Shown: piece after piece, positions 50,030-57,544 of the stretch
How the letters are laid out: each line of letters opens with the position of its first letter
Numbering within the stretch: the first letter of the stretch is position 1
From: Nitrosomonas sp. PY1
GTDB taxonomy: Bacteria > Pseudomonadota > Gammaproteobacteria > Burkholderiales > Nitrosomonadaceae
Assembly: GCF_022836435.1 (NCBI RefSeq)
Contig: NZ_BQXC01000001.1
Location: 2,058,121 to 2,122,120 of the forward strand
Direction: 5' to 3'
Length of the DNA stretch: 64,000 bases
Made by a program: the position numbers and the translations under genes
The notes under the pieces: model-generated
What the model saw: the letters and a program-made list of their open reading frames with translations, nothing else
Told to the model about the DNA's origin: nothing
The model's database searches: none

Positions 50030-51352
50030 ATGTCAATACCCCATCTTTCAACCGCATTACGCGGTCCGCTGCTTGATCTTGAAAACCGAATAATCAATGC
50101 AATGCCCGACATCGAGCATTGGCTACGAAAGAAATGGCGGGATCATACGATACCTTTTTATTGCTCGGTCGATTTACGTAACAGTGGATTCAAGTTGGCC
50201 CCGGTCGACACTAATTTATTCCCGGGTGGATTTAACAATTTAAATCCAGATTTCACCCCGTTATGTATTCAAGCCATGATGAGCGCAATCGAGAAAATTT
50301 GCCCAGATGCTCATAGCTTACTGTTAATCCCGGAAAATCACACACGCAATACTTTTTACCTGCAAAATATTGCCACATTGCAAGGCATCATGCAGCAAGC
50401 CGGACTTAATGTTCGCATCGGTACTTTATTACCGGAAATTTCGGTTGCCACAAAACTGAATCTACCTGATGGACAGAGCGTTACATTAGAACCCGTGATA
50501 CGAAAAAATGGGCAATTAGGTGTACAGGGCTTCGAGCCTTGTGCTGTGCTGCTAAATAACGATTTATCCACTGGCGTTCCTCCCATTTTACAAGACCTAA
50601 ACCAGATTGTAATTCCACCATTACACGCCGGCTGGTCCACACGAAGAAAGTCACGACATTTTGCAGCATATGATCAAATTGCCGAAGAATTCTCAACACT
50701 ACTTGGAATTGATCCATGGTTAATCAATCCTTTCTTTACCGCATGTGGACAAATTAATTTTCGCGATAAACAAGGCGAAGATTGTGTCGCGAAGGCAATT
50801 AACCAAATACTCGATAAGACTAGGGAAAAATATCACCAATATGGAGTTAAAGAAGATCCATTTGTGATTGTCAAAGCAGACTCAGGAACCTATGGTATGG
50901 GTATCATGACTGTTAAAGATGGCTCTGATATTTATAACCTAAATCGGAAGCAGCGCAACAAAATGGCCGTCGTCAAAGAAGGATTGCCGGTTTCCAACGT
51001 ACTCGTTCAAGAAGGCGTCTACACTTTTGAAAACATCAACCAAGCAGTTGCAGAACCCGTTGTTTACATGATTGATCGTTATGTTGTCGGTGGATTTTAT
51101 CGAGTACATACTGGACGAGGCATTGATGAAAATTTAAACGCTCCCGGTATGCATTTTGTCCCATTGGCATTTGAAACCACTTGCTTGGAACCAGACACGA
51201 ACCGGCCCAATTCGATTCCTAATCGCTTTTATTCCTACGGCGTCGTCGCCCGCCTTGCACTTTTGGCCGCTGCGCTTGAATTAGAAAAAGATCACGTTGA
51301 ACTTGAGTTGAAGCAAGATTATTTGAAGACCCCCGAAGTCTTACCCACATAA
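50030..51352 (+). CDS. gshA: Glutamate-cysteine ligase (GshA, betaproteobacterial type)
   Basis: A 440-residue enzyme of the Nitrosomonas/Cupriavidus-like glutamate-cysteine ligase family, distinct from E. coli GshA. It begins LRGPLLDLENRIINAMPDIEHWLRKKW, contains CSVDLRNSGFKLAPVDTNLFPGGFNNL, and has ATP-grasp-like IVKADSGTYGMGIMTV and YVVGGFYRVHTGRG. It forms gamma-glutamylcysteine, the first step of glutathione synthesis. gshB follows after eight bases, so the pair is one operon. Confidence 0.92.
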   Translation: MSIPHLSTALRGPLLDLENRIINAMPDIEHWLRKKWRDHTIPFYCSVDLRNSGFKLAPVDTNLFPGGFNNLNPDFTPLCIQAMMSAIEKICPDAHSLLLIPENHTRNTFYLQNIATLQGIMQQAGLNVRIGTLLPEISVATKLNLPDGQSVTLEPVIRKNGQLGVQGFEPCAVLLNNDLSTGVPPILQDLNQIVIPPLHAGWSTRRKSRHFAAYDQIAEEFSTLLGIDPWLINPFFTACGQINFRDKQGEDCVAKAINQILDKTREKYHQYGVKEDPFVIVKADSGTYGMGIMTVKDGSDIYNLNRKQRNKMAVVKEGLPVSNVLVQEGVYTFENINQAVAEPVVYMIDRYVVGGFYRVHTGRGIDENLNAPGMHFVPLAFETTCLEPDTNRPNSIPNRFYSYGVVARLALLAAALELEKDHVELELKQDYLKTPEVLPT

Positions 51353-51360
51353 TCCACGAT

Positions 51361-52338
51361 ATGAAGCTAGCTTTTATTGTTGATCCGCTTGATTCGATCA
51401 AGATCAACAAAGATTCCAGTTATGCAATGATTTCCGAAGCTATTTCCCGAGGGCATGCTATTTATGTGCTTGAGCAACATGATATAGCCTTGGTTGACAA
51501 TCAAGTCATCAGTAATGCACGTTCATTACATTTGAAATCTGCTTCCCAATATAACCCACAATGGTATGAACTCGGTCATGCTGAAAAGCTGTCCTTAACT
51601 ACGTTCGATGCTGTTTTGATGCGTAAAGACCCACCTTTTGATTCAGAGTATGTATATAGCACTTACCTACTGGAATTGGCAGAAACACAAGGTGCCCTGG
51701 TAATCAACAGCCCTCGTGGCATCCGCGATCATAATGAAAAACTCGCTATCGCAAAATTTCCGCAATTTATTGCGCCCACGTTGGTTACCAGCCGAACAGC
51801 TCTAATCCGCGAATTTATTACTATTCATCGCATTGCCATTCTAAAGCCACTTGACAGCATGGGAGGAACTAGTATTTTTCAAGTCAGCGAATCAGATGCT
51901 AATCTTTCTGTCATTCTCGAAATTATGACACAGTATGAAACACGCACAATCATGGTGCAGCGTTATATTCCTGAAATTACACTCGGCGACAAACGAATAT
52001 TGATTATTGACGGAGAAGCCGTTCCCTATGCCTTAGCTCGCGTGCCTAAGCCTGGTGAAACACGTGCCAATCTGGCTGCTGGCGGCATTGGAAAAACACA
52101 ACCGCTTTCAGTGCGCGATCAAGAAATCGCAGCATTTATCGGTCCAGAATTAGTAAAAAATGGTTTAATGTTTGTCGGATTGGATGTTATCGGTGATTAT
52201 CTCACCGAAATCAACGTAACCAGTCCTACAGGAATACAGGAAATAACTAAACAAAGTGGATTTGATGCGGCGGCAATGATAATCGACAGAATCGAAGCGA
52301 TGGTAAACAAAAGAAAACAGGCCAATCGTCATATATGA
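51361..52338 (+). CDS. gshB: Glutathione synthetase
   Basis: GshB (325 residues) adds glycine to gamma-glutamylcysteine. The N-terminal MKLAFIVDPLDSIKINKDSSYAM is diagnostic. The ATP-grasp core shows AILKPLDSMGGTSIFQV, VQRYIPEITLGDKRILIIDGE, and the metal-binding FVGLDVIGDYLTEINVTSPTG. It follows gshA after eight bases and ends ahead of a convergent gene. Confidence 0.96.
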   Translation: MKLAFIVDPLDSIKINKDSSYAMISEAISRGHAIYVLEQHDIALVDNQVISNARSLHLKSASQYNPQWYELGHAEKLSLTTFDAVLMRKDPPFDSEYVYSTYLLELAETQGALVINSPRGIRDHNEKLAIAKFPQFIAPTLVTSRTALIREFITIHRIAILKPLDSMGGTSIFQVSESDANLSVILEIMTQYETRTIMVQRYIPEITLGDKRILIIDGEAVPYALARVPKPGETRANLAAGGIGKTQPLSVRDQEIAAFIGPELVKNGLMFVGLDVIGDYLTEINVTSPTGIQEITKQSGFDAAAMIIDRIEAMVNKRKQANRHI

Positions 52339-52389
52339 TCAGCCTGTTTGATTCATTCCATTCTCTATTTGCGATAAATATATTTAATG

Positions 52390-53133
52390 CTAGTGTAGTG
52401 TAACAGCTTCTTTTTCTTCGCAAATCAGATTTTCACAATACGTTTCATGTATGCCATCCAAGAATTTCCACAAGGCGTCGCAAGCCTCCTCAGTTGCGAC
52501 TAAAATCTCTTCCTGTTTTTCCGGTGTATCCGCAAAACGCTCAATCAACGCCCATTCAGCTTGTGAATGATATACATCCGCTTTTTGATGCACCGAGAAG
52601 AATTCATATTCATCCGGATTATTCATACCATAAAACTTCGCCAATCCATCAATTTTTACTGCAGCGACGTCAGGAACTTGAGATTCAAAGGCATGTAGCG
52701 CCGCCAAACCTGCATAAAAAGGACGATTGATACAAATGCTTCTAAAGGTATTCACCAGATTTTGAGTCGTTGGCAATGCTGCGGCACTCGACAGTATCTT
52801 ATCATCCGCACCCAAAGCAAAAGCGAATTTCTTCCACAATGCAGGGTGATTTTTATCACCATGCTCTTCATCAATCAAATTTTTAAGCACTTCCTGGCGC
52901 ACGCTGATATCACCGCTATTAGTTTCTGAGTGGATATGCGGCGTATTAAAATGTACAGCACTTAAATAGGTGGGTTCAGCGAGTACATTATAGAAATACT
53001 GCTCTGCGTAATGCCGTAGCTGTTCTTTTGTTAACTGACCTGCCGTCCAAGCAACATAAAACGGATGTTTCAGTAAATGTCTGCTACTGATAATGGCATT
53101 CACTTTTTGTTTCAAAACAGTCGGTGTAATCAT
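52390..53133 (-). CDS. CADD-type p-aminobenzoate synthase (TenA/HO-like diiron fold)
   Basis: A 247-residue protein of the CADD/CT610 family. AAGGAG before the ATG at 53133 sets the start. Conserved metal ligands of the family are visible: Glu89, His96, Glu150, His182, Asp186 and His189, plus Lys160 and tyrosines at 26 and 42 (HPFYVAWTAGQ, HYAEQYFYN). In Nitrosomonas europaea (NE1434) and Chlamydia, relatives allow pABA synthesis without pabABC, and chlamydial CADD consumes its own tyrosine side chain. The role here is inferred from that homology. It lies 112 bases after the acyl carrier protein gene, on the same strand. Confidence 0.85.
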   Translation of the reverse strand: MITPTVLKQKVNAIISSRHLLKHPFYVAWTAGQLTKEQLRHYAEQYFYNVLAEPTYLSAVHFNTPHIHSETNSGDISVRQEVLKNLIDEEHGDKNHPALWKKFAFALGADDKILSSAAALPTTQNLVNTFRSICINRPFYAGLAALHAFESQVPDVAAVKIDGLAKFYGMNNPDEYEFFSVHQKADVYHSQAEWALIERFADTPEKQEEILVATEEACDALWKFLDGIHETYCENLICEEKEAVTLH

Positions 53134-53244
53134 TATAAAAACTCCTTCTAAAACCGAAAAATGTAAAAAACACATCTATCATCGCTAAATAATATCTGTA
53201 AGTCAAATAAAGCCTGGATAGCCGCAGCCTTACTCATACTAGGA

Positions 53245-53490
53245 TTAGGGTGTTGGATGCTTTTTGATATATTCAATGATATCACCGACATTACGAAAAT
53301 TTTTCACTTCGTCCCCATCAAAGCTGATTCCAAATTTCTCTTCTGCATCGAATAACAATTGAATAGTATCCATCGAATCGAAACCTAGCTCCGAAAATTG
53401 CGAAGCAGTGGTAATCTCAGAAGCATCTATGTTTTCAACTTTTGCGCTAATAAACTCTAGCACTTGTGCTTCCAAATTTGTTGTATCCAT
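53245..53490 (-). CDS. Acyl carrier protein (non-canonical copy)
   Basis: An 81-residue ACP. The phosphopantetheine site is Ser39 in ELGFDSMDTIQLLFDAEE, matching the DSx motif, followed by helix III residues FGISFDGDEVKNFRNVGDIIEYI. The sequence differs from housekeeping AcpP (DSLDTVELVM and the usual TIxERV start are absent), so it is likely a second, dedicated carrier. It is 18 bases after the ketoacyl synthase gene on the same strand. Confidence 0.88.
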   Translation of the reverse strand: MDTTNLEAQVLEFISAKVENIDASEITTASQFSELGFDSMDTIQLLFDAEEKFGISFDGDEVKNFRNVGDIIEYIKKHPTP

Positions 53491-53508
53491 CGTGAAGTAA
53501 TATCCTGT

Positions 53509-54726
53509 TTAAAGATTAGTAAAAACGATGCTGACATTATTTCCGCCGAACCCGAATGCATTGCACATCGCCGTATCTACTTTTCTTTCTACAGCTTGGT
53601 TGGCTGTATAGTCAAGATCGCAGTCGGGATCCGGTTCAACTAGATTAATTGTAGGATGAATCATCTGCGTACGTAATGTCTGAATCGTCGCAATGGCTCC
53701 GATTGCAGCGGAAGCACCAATACTATGACCAATCATGGATTTAGTAGCACTGATCGAAAGCCTGCTCGCATGCTCAGCAAATAAATGTTTGATAGCACGC
53801 GTTTCGATAATATCTCCCAAAGGCGTTGAGGTTGCATGTGCGTTAATATAATCGACGCTGTCTGGCTTTACGCTGGCATCTTGAAGTGCCGTTTGCATTG
53901 CAGCCACCTGCCCCACCATATCAGGTGCCACGATGTGTGTCGCATCACAAGCACATCCGTAACCAGCAAGCTTCGCATAAGTTTTGGCACCACGACCCTC
54001 AGCGTTACTTTGCTCCTCAAGGACCAAAACACCAGCCCCTTCCCCCATAATAAATCCATCACGTCCGTTTGCAAAAGGACGTGATGCGTACTGTGGTTGA
54101 TCATTAAAACCTGTTGATAGCGCATGCAATACCTCAAACCCTTTCATTGTCAAAGGTAAAACACAGGCCTCCGCGCCCCCCACGATAACAGTATCTGCTC
54201 TGCCTGAACGCAACAAGTCTAGCCCCATACCAATTGCATTCGCACCAGACGAGCAAGCCGTGCTGCATGTTAGGTTAACGCCTTTGAATCCGTATTTAGT
54301 TGCAATCCAAGCACCTGCAGAATTTGCCATGATGCGTGGTACAGTAAATGGTGGTATCGAGCGATCTTGAAATCGGCGTAATGCTGAGGATTCAAATGTG
54401 GAAAATCCACCCATCCCAGAACCCAGAACTACAGCTATACGGTGCGGAGAATAACAGTCTAAACCACCAGCATCTTCGATAGCTTGATTTGCCGCATGCA
54501 ATGCGAATTGTGTAAAGCGATCCATTTGATCAATATATTTCGGCGTTAAAAATTCTTTTGGATCAAACTGCTTTACCTCTCCCGCTATTTTAGAGCTTAA
54601 CTTCGATGAATCAAATGATTGAATTTTATCAATACCACTGACACCCTTGATAGCAGCGCTCCAGAATTGTTCTACACCAGTGCCAATAGGTGACACAACG
54701 CCCATTCCGGTTACGACAACATGCAT
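53509..54726 (-). CDS. Beta-ketoacyl-ACP synthase (FabF/KAS II type)
   Basis: A 405-residue condensing enzyme. The catalytic Cys lies in NLTCSTACSSGANAIG, the two His residues in NAHATSTPLGD and SMIGHSIGASAAIG, and the C-terminal AFGFGGNNVSIVF is intact. It extends acyl-ACP by two carbons with malonyl-ACP. It begins the small minus-strand cluster KAS-ACP-CADD rather than lying in the fab operon, so it may be a second FabF or serve a particular acyl product. It starts at ATG 54726; no clear promoter is assigned. Confidence 0.9.
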   Translation of the reverse strand: MHVVVTGMGVVSPIGTGVEQFWSAAIKGVSGIDKIQSFDSSKLSSKIAGEVKQFDPKEFLTPKYIDQMDRFTQFALHAANQAIEDAGGLDCYSPHRIAVVLGSGMGGFSTFESSALRRFQDRSIPPFTVPRIMANSAGAWIATKYGFKGVNLTCSTACSSGANAIGMGLDLLRSGRADTVIVGGAEACVLPLTMKGFEVLHALSTGFNDQPQYASRPFANGRDGFIMGEGAGVLVLEEQSNAEGRGAKTYAKLAGYGCACDATHIVAPDMVGQVAAMQTALQDASVKPDSVDYINAHATSTPLGDIIETRAIKHLFAEHASRLSISATKSMIGHSIGASAAIGAIATIQTLRTQMIHPTINLVEPDPDCDLDYTANQAVERKVDTAMCNAFGFGGNNVSIVFTNL

Positions 54727-55117
54727 ACGAGATCTAAACTGAAGATAAGATAATAAGGAAGGTCAAAGTTATAAAATAAATAAATTACTTATATGTTCTT
54801 TTGAATATACTGAAAGTCCCATACGCTGTCAAACAAGGTTTGGTTTGATATAACTCGATAGAATACTGAAGCAGTCTGGTTGAGAGAAAACATTTTTAAC
54901 TCAAGAAAAAACGATAAATCTACAAATCTGTGCCACAAAATTGATGCTAGAATTCTAGCGCCTCAAACCAAACATAGTGAAAGGAATAAATTAAACATTA
55001 AATTTAAGGCATGTATATTTAGGAAATTGAGAAAAGCTTGCTTTTTTGAATTGCTTTGAGTATGGCAAAGGTAAGAATTTTTCGATCAATTAACCAATTA
55101 CTACAAAGGATTAAAAT
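54727..55117. other. Intergenic stretch between KAS and the CA-like gene
   Basis: About 390 AT-rich bases between divergent genes. It must hold both promoters. I saw no credible reading frame, repeat or strong hairpin. AAGGATT precedes the ATG at 55118. Confidence 0.4.
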
Positions 55118-56083
55118 ATGTTTGAAAGCCTAATTAAATGGTGTAGAGATTTCTTCAGTACTCAAGATACAGCAAACGCAACAAGCACGCCATCCAATCA
55201 ACCACCACAGCCGAATAATGCTCGGGCAAACTATCACACTCTAGGTGAATTCAATCTTGGACTAGGTGCGATCGGCCCAGAAAATCGCACAGATGTCGAT
55301 CAATCAGTTGTAAACGCTATGTACCAAACAATCGCTTCCGGGAAATTTAATATTCCAGTTGGCGATAGCGTACCGTCTATTTGTGTCGATGGCCGTTGCA
55401 ACAAAGATGGCAAGCGCGAAGTATCGCCTTCTGCCGCAGGAGGTACGCTTAGTATCGTATATGGTGCAGATCTCGGTGGCGCATCTACATCCAGTGACAC
55501 CAACGAAATCACGCTAGCAACAAGAATTTCGAATACGCTCAAGGAAAAGGGACACGCAATTGGTGTACATGGTGACGATCACAGTAACTGCGGTTGCGGT
55601 GCATGCGCTAAAGTAAAAAACATTTATCAACATATCGCAGAAAAAATCAACGATATCGTATCACTGACCAGTCAATATGGCATTACCCTATCGCAATCCG
55701 AGAAGGATCGTATTGTTCAACAAGCGCAAAACCGTTTAAATCAATCGAATTTTTTCGCCGAAGACAGATCCAGTGTACTGAAAAATTCTCAAGAATGCGG
55801 TTCGGTATATGAGGAGCTAGTGGGCGCACATAATGAACTTGGTATAGCATTGAATACGAAACCAGGCACCACGGTTGATCGCTCTGCAATCCGTGCACAA
55901 TATGGCCCACAGTATGACATGTTTGTTGTAGACGCATGGACTTTTGCCAATGCCGCAAAAGCAATCAACAGCAATGAAGATGCCATGGCTACAGAATTGA
56001 TCGCAAAAGCCATTACGTTGCAAAATGTAGCTACTGCCTCGGTTCTAGGACACGGATCTCTACGCATAATTCCTATCAGTTAA
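55118..56083 (+). CDS. Putative carbonic anhydrase, CDCA/beta-like metal site
   Basis: A 321-residue protein without a clear signal peptide. After a flexible Pro/Asn/Thr-rich N-terminus (residues 15-38) comes a domain with Cys89-Val-Asp-Gly-Arg93, matching the CxDxR dyad of beta-class carbonic anhydrases, and His155-Ser-Asn-Cys158 followed by GCGAC, matching HxxC(G). AAGGT-like SPSAAGGTLSIVYGADLGG and the second half (ELVGAHNELGIALNT, YDMFVVDAWTFANAAKAI) fit the cadmium carbonic anhydrase-like (zeta-related) family known from diatoms and some bacteria. It would hydrate CO2 to bicarbonate. Activity and metal are inferred. Monocistronic, with its own terminator. Confidence 0.65.
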   Translation: MFESLIKWCRDFFSTQDTANATSTPSNQPPQPNNARANYHTLGEFNLGLGAIGPENRTDVDQSVVNAMYQTIASGKFNIPVGDSVPSICVDGRCNKDGKREVSPSAAGGTLSIVYGADLGGASTSSDTNEITLATRISNTLKEKGHAIGVHGDDHSNCGCGACAKVKNIYQHIAEKINDIVSLTSQYGITLSQSEKDRIVQQAQNRLNQSNFFAEDRSSVLKNSQECGSVYEELVGAHNELGIALNTKPGTTVDRSAIRAQYGPQYDMFVVDAWTFANAAKAINSNEDAMATELIAKAITLQNVATASVLGHGSLRIIPIS

Positions 56084-56095
56084 ACAAACATCACA

Positions 56096-56118
56096 CCTCC
56101 GGCCTTGCCGGAGGCTTT
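56096..56118 (+). terminator. Terminator after the CA-like gene
   Basis: CCTCCGGC (56096-56103) and GCCGGAGG (56107-56114) form a perfect 8-bp G/C stem with a three-base loop, followed by CTTTAATATT. It lies 12 bases after the stop codon. Confidence 0.85.
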
Positions 56119-56479
56119 AATATTAAGGGTATTCGTTCTGCTATTCACAATCTTGGGCTGCGATATCACTTTCTAAACATTAATTGCTCGTAATCCTATT
56201 ACGCTGCTCGGTATGCAATTAGTATTTCTGAGGCTTTACGCGTGTGACTTCAGGTATCGAAGCAGCTTGCCTAGACATGGACAAAAGGTCAATTATGATT
56301 GGATTAATAAATCTTCCAATTAATCCAATCCGGGTTACGGTAACTGGTGAAACACTACCTTGGCTAGAAAATAAGCGTGATTTGTATTCGAGCGTCTGTA
56401 TCTGCCTGTGAGATATTGAGATGATCGTATAAGCTTAGCCAATTTGAATCAAGTTGACTGGCAGTCGATTTTAATGACA
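56119..56479. other. Intergenic stretch between the CA-like gene and the polysaccharide operon
   Basis: About 360 bases between convergent genes. It contains a 12-bp inverted repeat (56297-56308 and 56319-56330) and no recognisable reading frame. Confidence 0.5.
56297..56330. repeat. 12-bp perfect inverted repeat
   Basis: GATTGGATTAAT and ATTAATCCAATC are exact complements, separated by ten bases. They lie between convergent genes. No T tract follows, so a terminator is not certain; a protein-binding site is possible. Confidence 0.6.
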
Positions 56480-57544
56480 TCAGTACTCACCCATAATGCC
56501 CCTGAAATAAACTTCAACCGGCATTCCATTCATCAGTCGATTATTGACTTGATCTATAAACTCCATTCGTGCAAGAACTGCTGAGCGCACAGTTTCGAGT
56601 GGACCACTTTCATCAGAAGTGGATTTCTGCACAATTCCAGGAACGGCAACAACTTTTGCTTTAGCAATCTCGCCATTAGGGAATTTGACTTGAGCAACTT
56701 GCCCAATAACCGCATAATTCTGGTGTTTTGGCGGGATAAATGCATCAATATAGATCGTATCTGGAATAATAATTTCCATCAACGGCTGACCTTTTCCAAG
56801 ATATTCTTCCGGTTGTACAAATATCTCGGTCACCATTCCTGTAATGGGTGCAATAAGCTCTAGCTGCGCTACTTGATTGCGAATATTTTCAAACTCCAGC
56901 ATCCTTTGATTCATATGATTACTGATTTGGATCATTTCAGGCGCTAGATTTTGCGCACTGTGTTGTGCTTTTTGTAATAACACCGAATTTTCCAAAGCGG
57001 CTTGATATTGGCTATGAATCGTCGCTACTTCCGCCTGTGTTGCGGCACCTTGCTGGAATAAAGATTCATATTGGCGTAACCGTTTGTGCAAGAAATCTTT
57101 TCGTTCTTGCGAGAATTTCAATAATTGCAGAGAGGCCGATTGGGATTGCCCGGCATGATCCAATAACTTTTGCTTTTCTCTCGCTAATGACGCAACTTCC
57201 ATTTGCACGCGATCATGTTGTTCTTGCAACAATGTATTTGCCAATTGTGCTAATGGCTCACCCTCCATCACTCTTTGCAAGGGTTGCACCCATATCTGCT
57301 GAACATGACCATCAACCGGAGCCCGCATCACAAAATTAGTGACTCTGATCCTCCCATTCGCTTCAATCGCAACGCCATCCCAAATAATCAACCCTAATAG
57401 ATACAGCAAAGGTAGGCTAACTACCAGCACGATTAAATACCAACGCCAGGATTTACCTAAGCGCTTGGCATGACTGTATTGAACAAGCAATCCCCGATCA
57501 TGATCAGGGCTCATAGCCTCGGGCTGATTAAATCGAATTTTCAT
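56480..57544 (-). CDS. HlyD-like periplasmic adaptor (membrane fusion) protein
   Basis: A 354-residue protein. A cytoplasmic N-terminus is followed by one membrane helix (WYLIVLVVSLPLLYLLGLIIW), a biotinyl-lipoyl-like half (FVMRAPVDGHVQQIWVQPLQRVMEGEPLAQL), a long coiled coil (about residues 115-230) and the second lipoyl half plus beta barrel (IAPITGMVTEIFVQPEEYLGKGQPLMEIIIPD). This is the HlyD order, linking an inner-membrane machine to a TolC-like channel. The ATG at 57544 overlaps the end of the upstream gene. It is the last gene in the four-gene operon with a glycosyltransferase, so it probably serves polysaccharide export. Confidence 0.88.
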   Translation of the reverse strand: MKIRFNQPEAMSPDHDRGLLVQYSHAKRLGKSWRWYLIVLVVSLPLLYLLGLIIWDGVAIEANGRIRVTNFVMRAPVDGHVQQIWVQPLQRVMEGEPLAQLANTLLQEQHDRVQMEVASLAREKQKLLDHAGQSQSASLQLLKFSQERKDFLHKRLRQYESLFQQGAATQAEVATIHSQYQAALENSVLLQKAQHSAQNLAPEMIQISNHMNQRMLEFENIRNQVAQLELIAPITGMVTEIFVQPEEYLGKGQPLMEIIIPDTIYIDAFIPPKHQNYAVIGQVAQVKFPNGEIAKAKVVAVPGIVQKSTSDESGPLETVRSAVLARMEFIDQVNNRLMNGMPVEVYFRGIMGEY

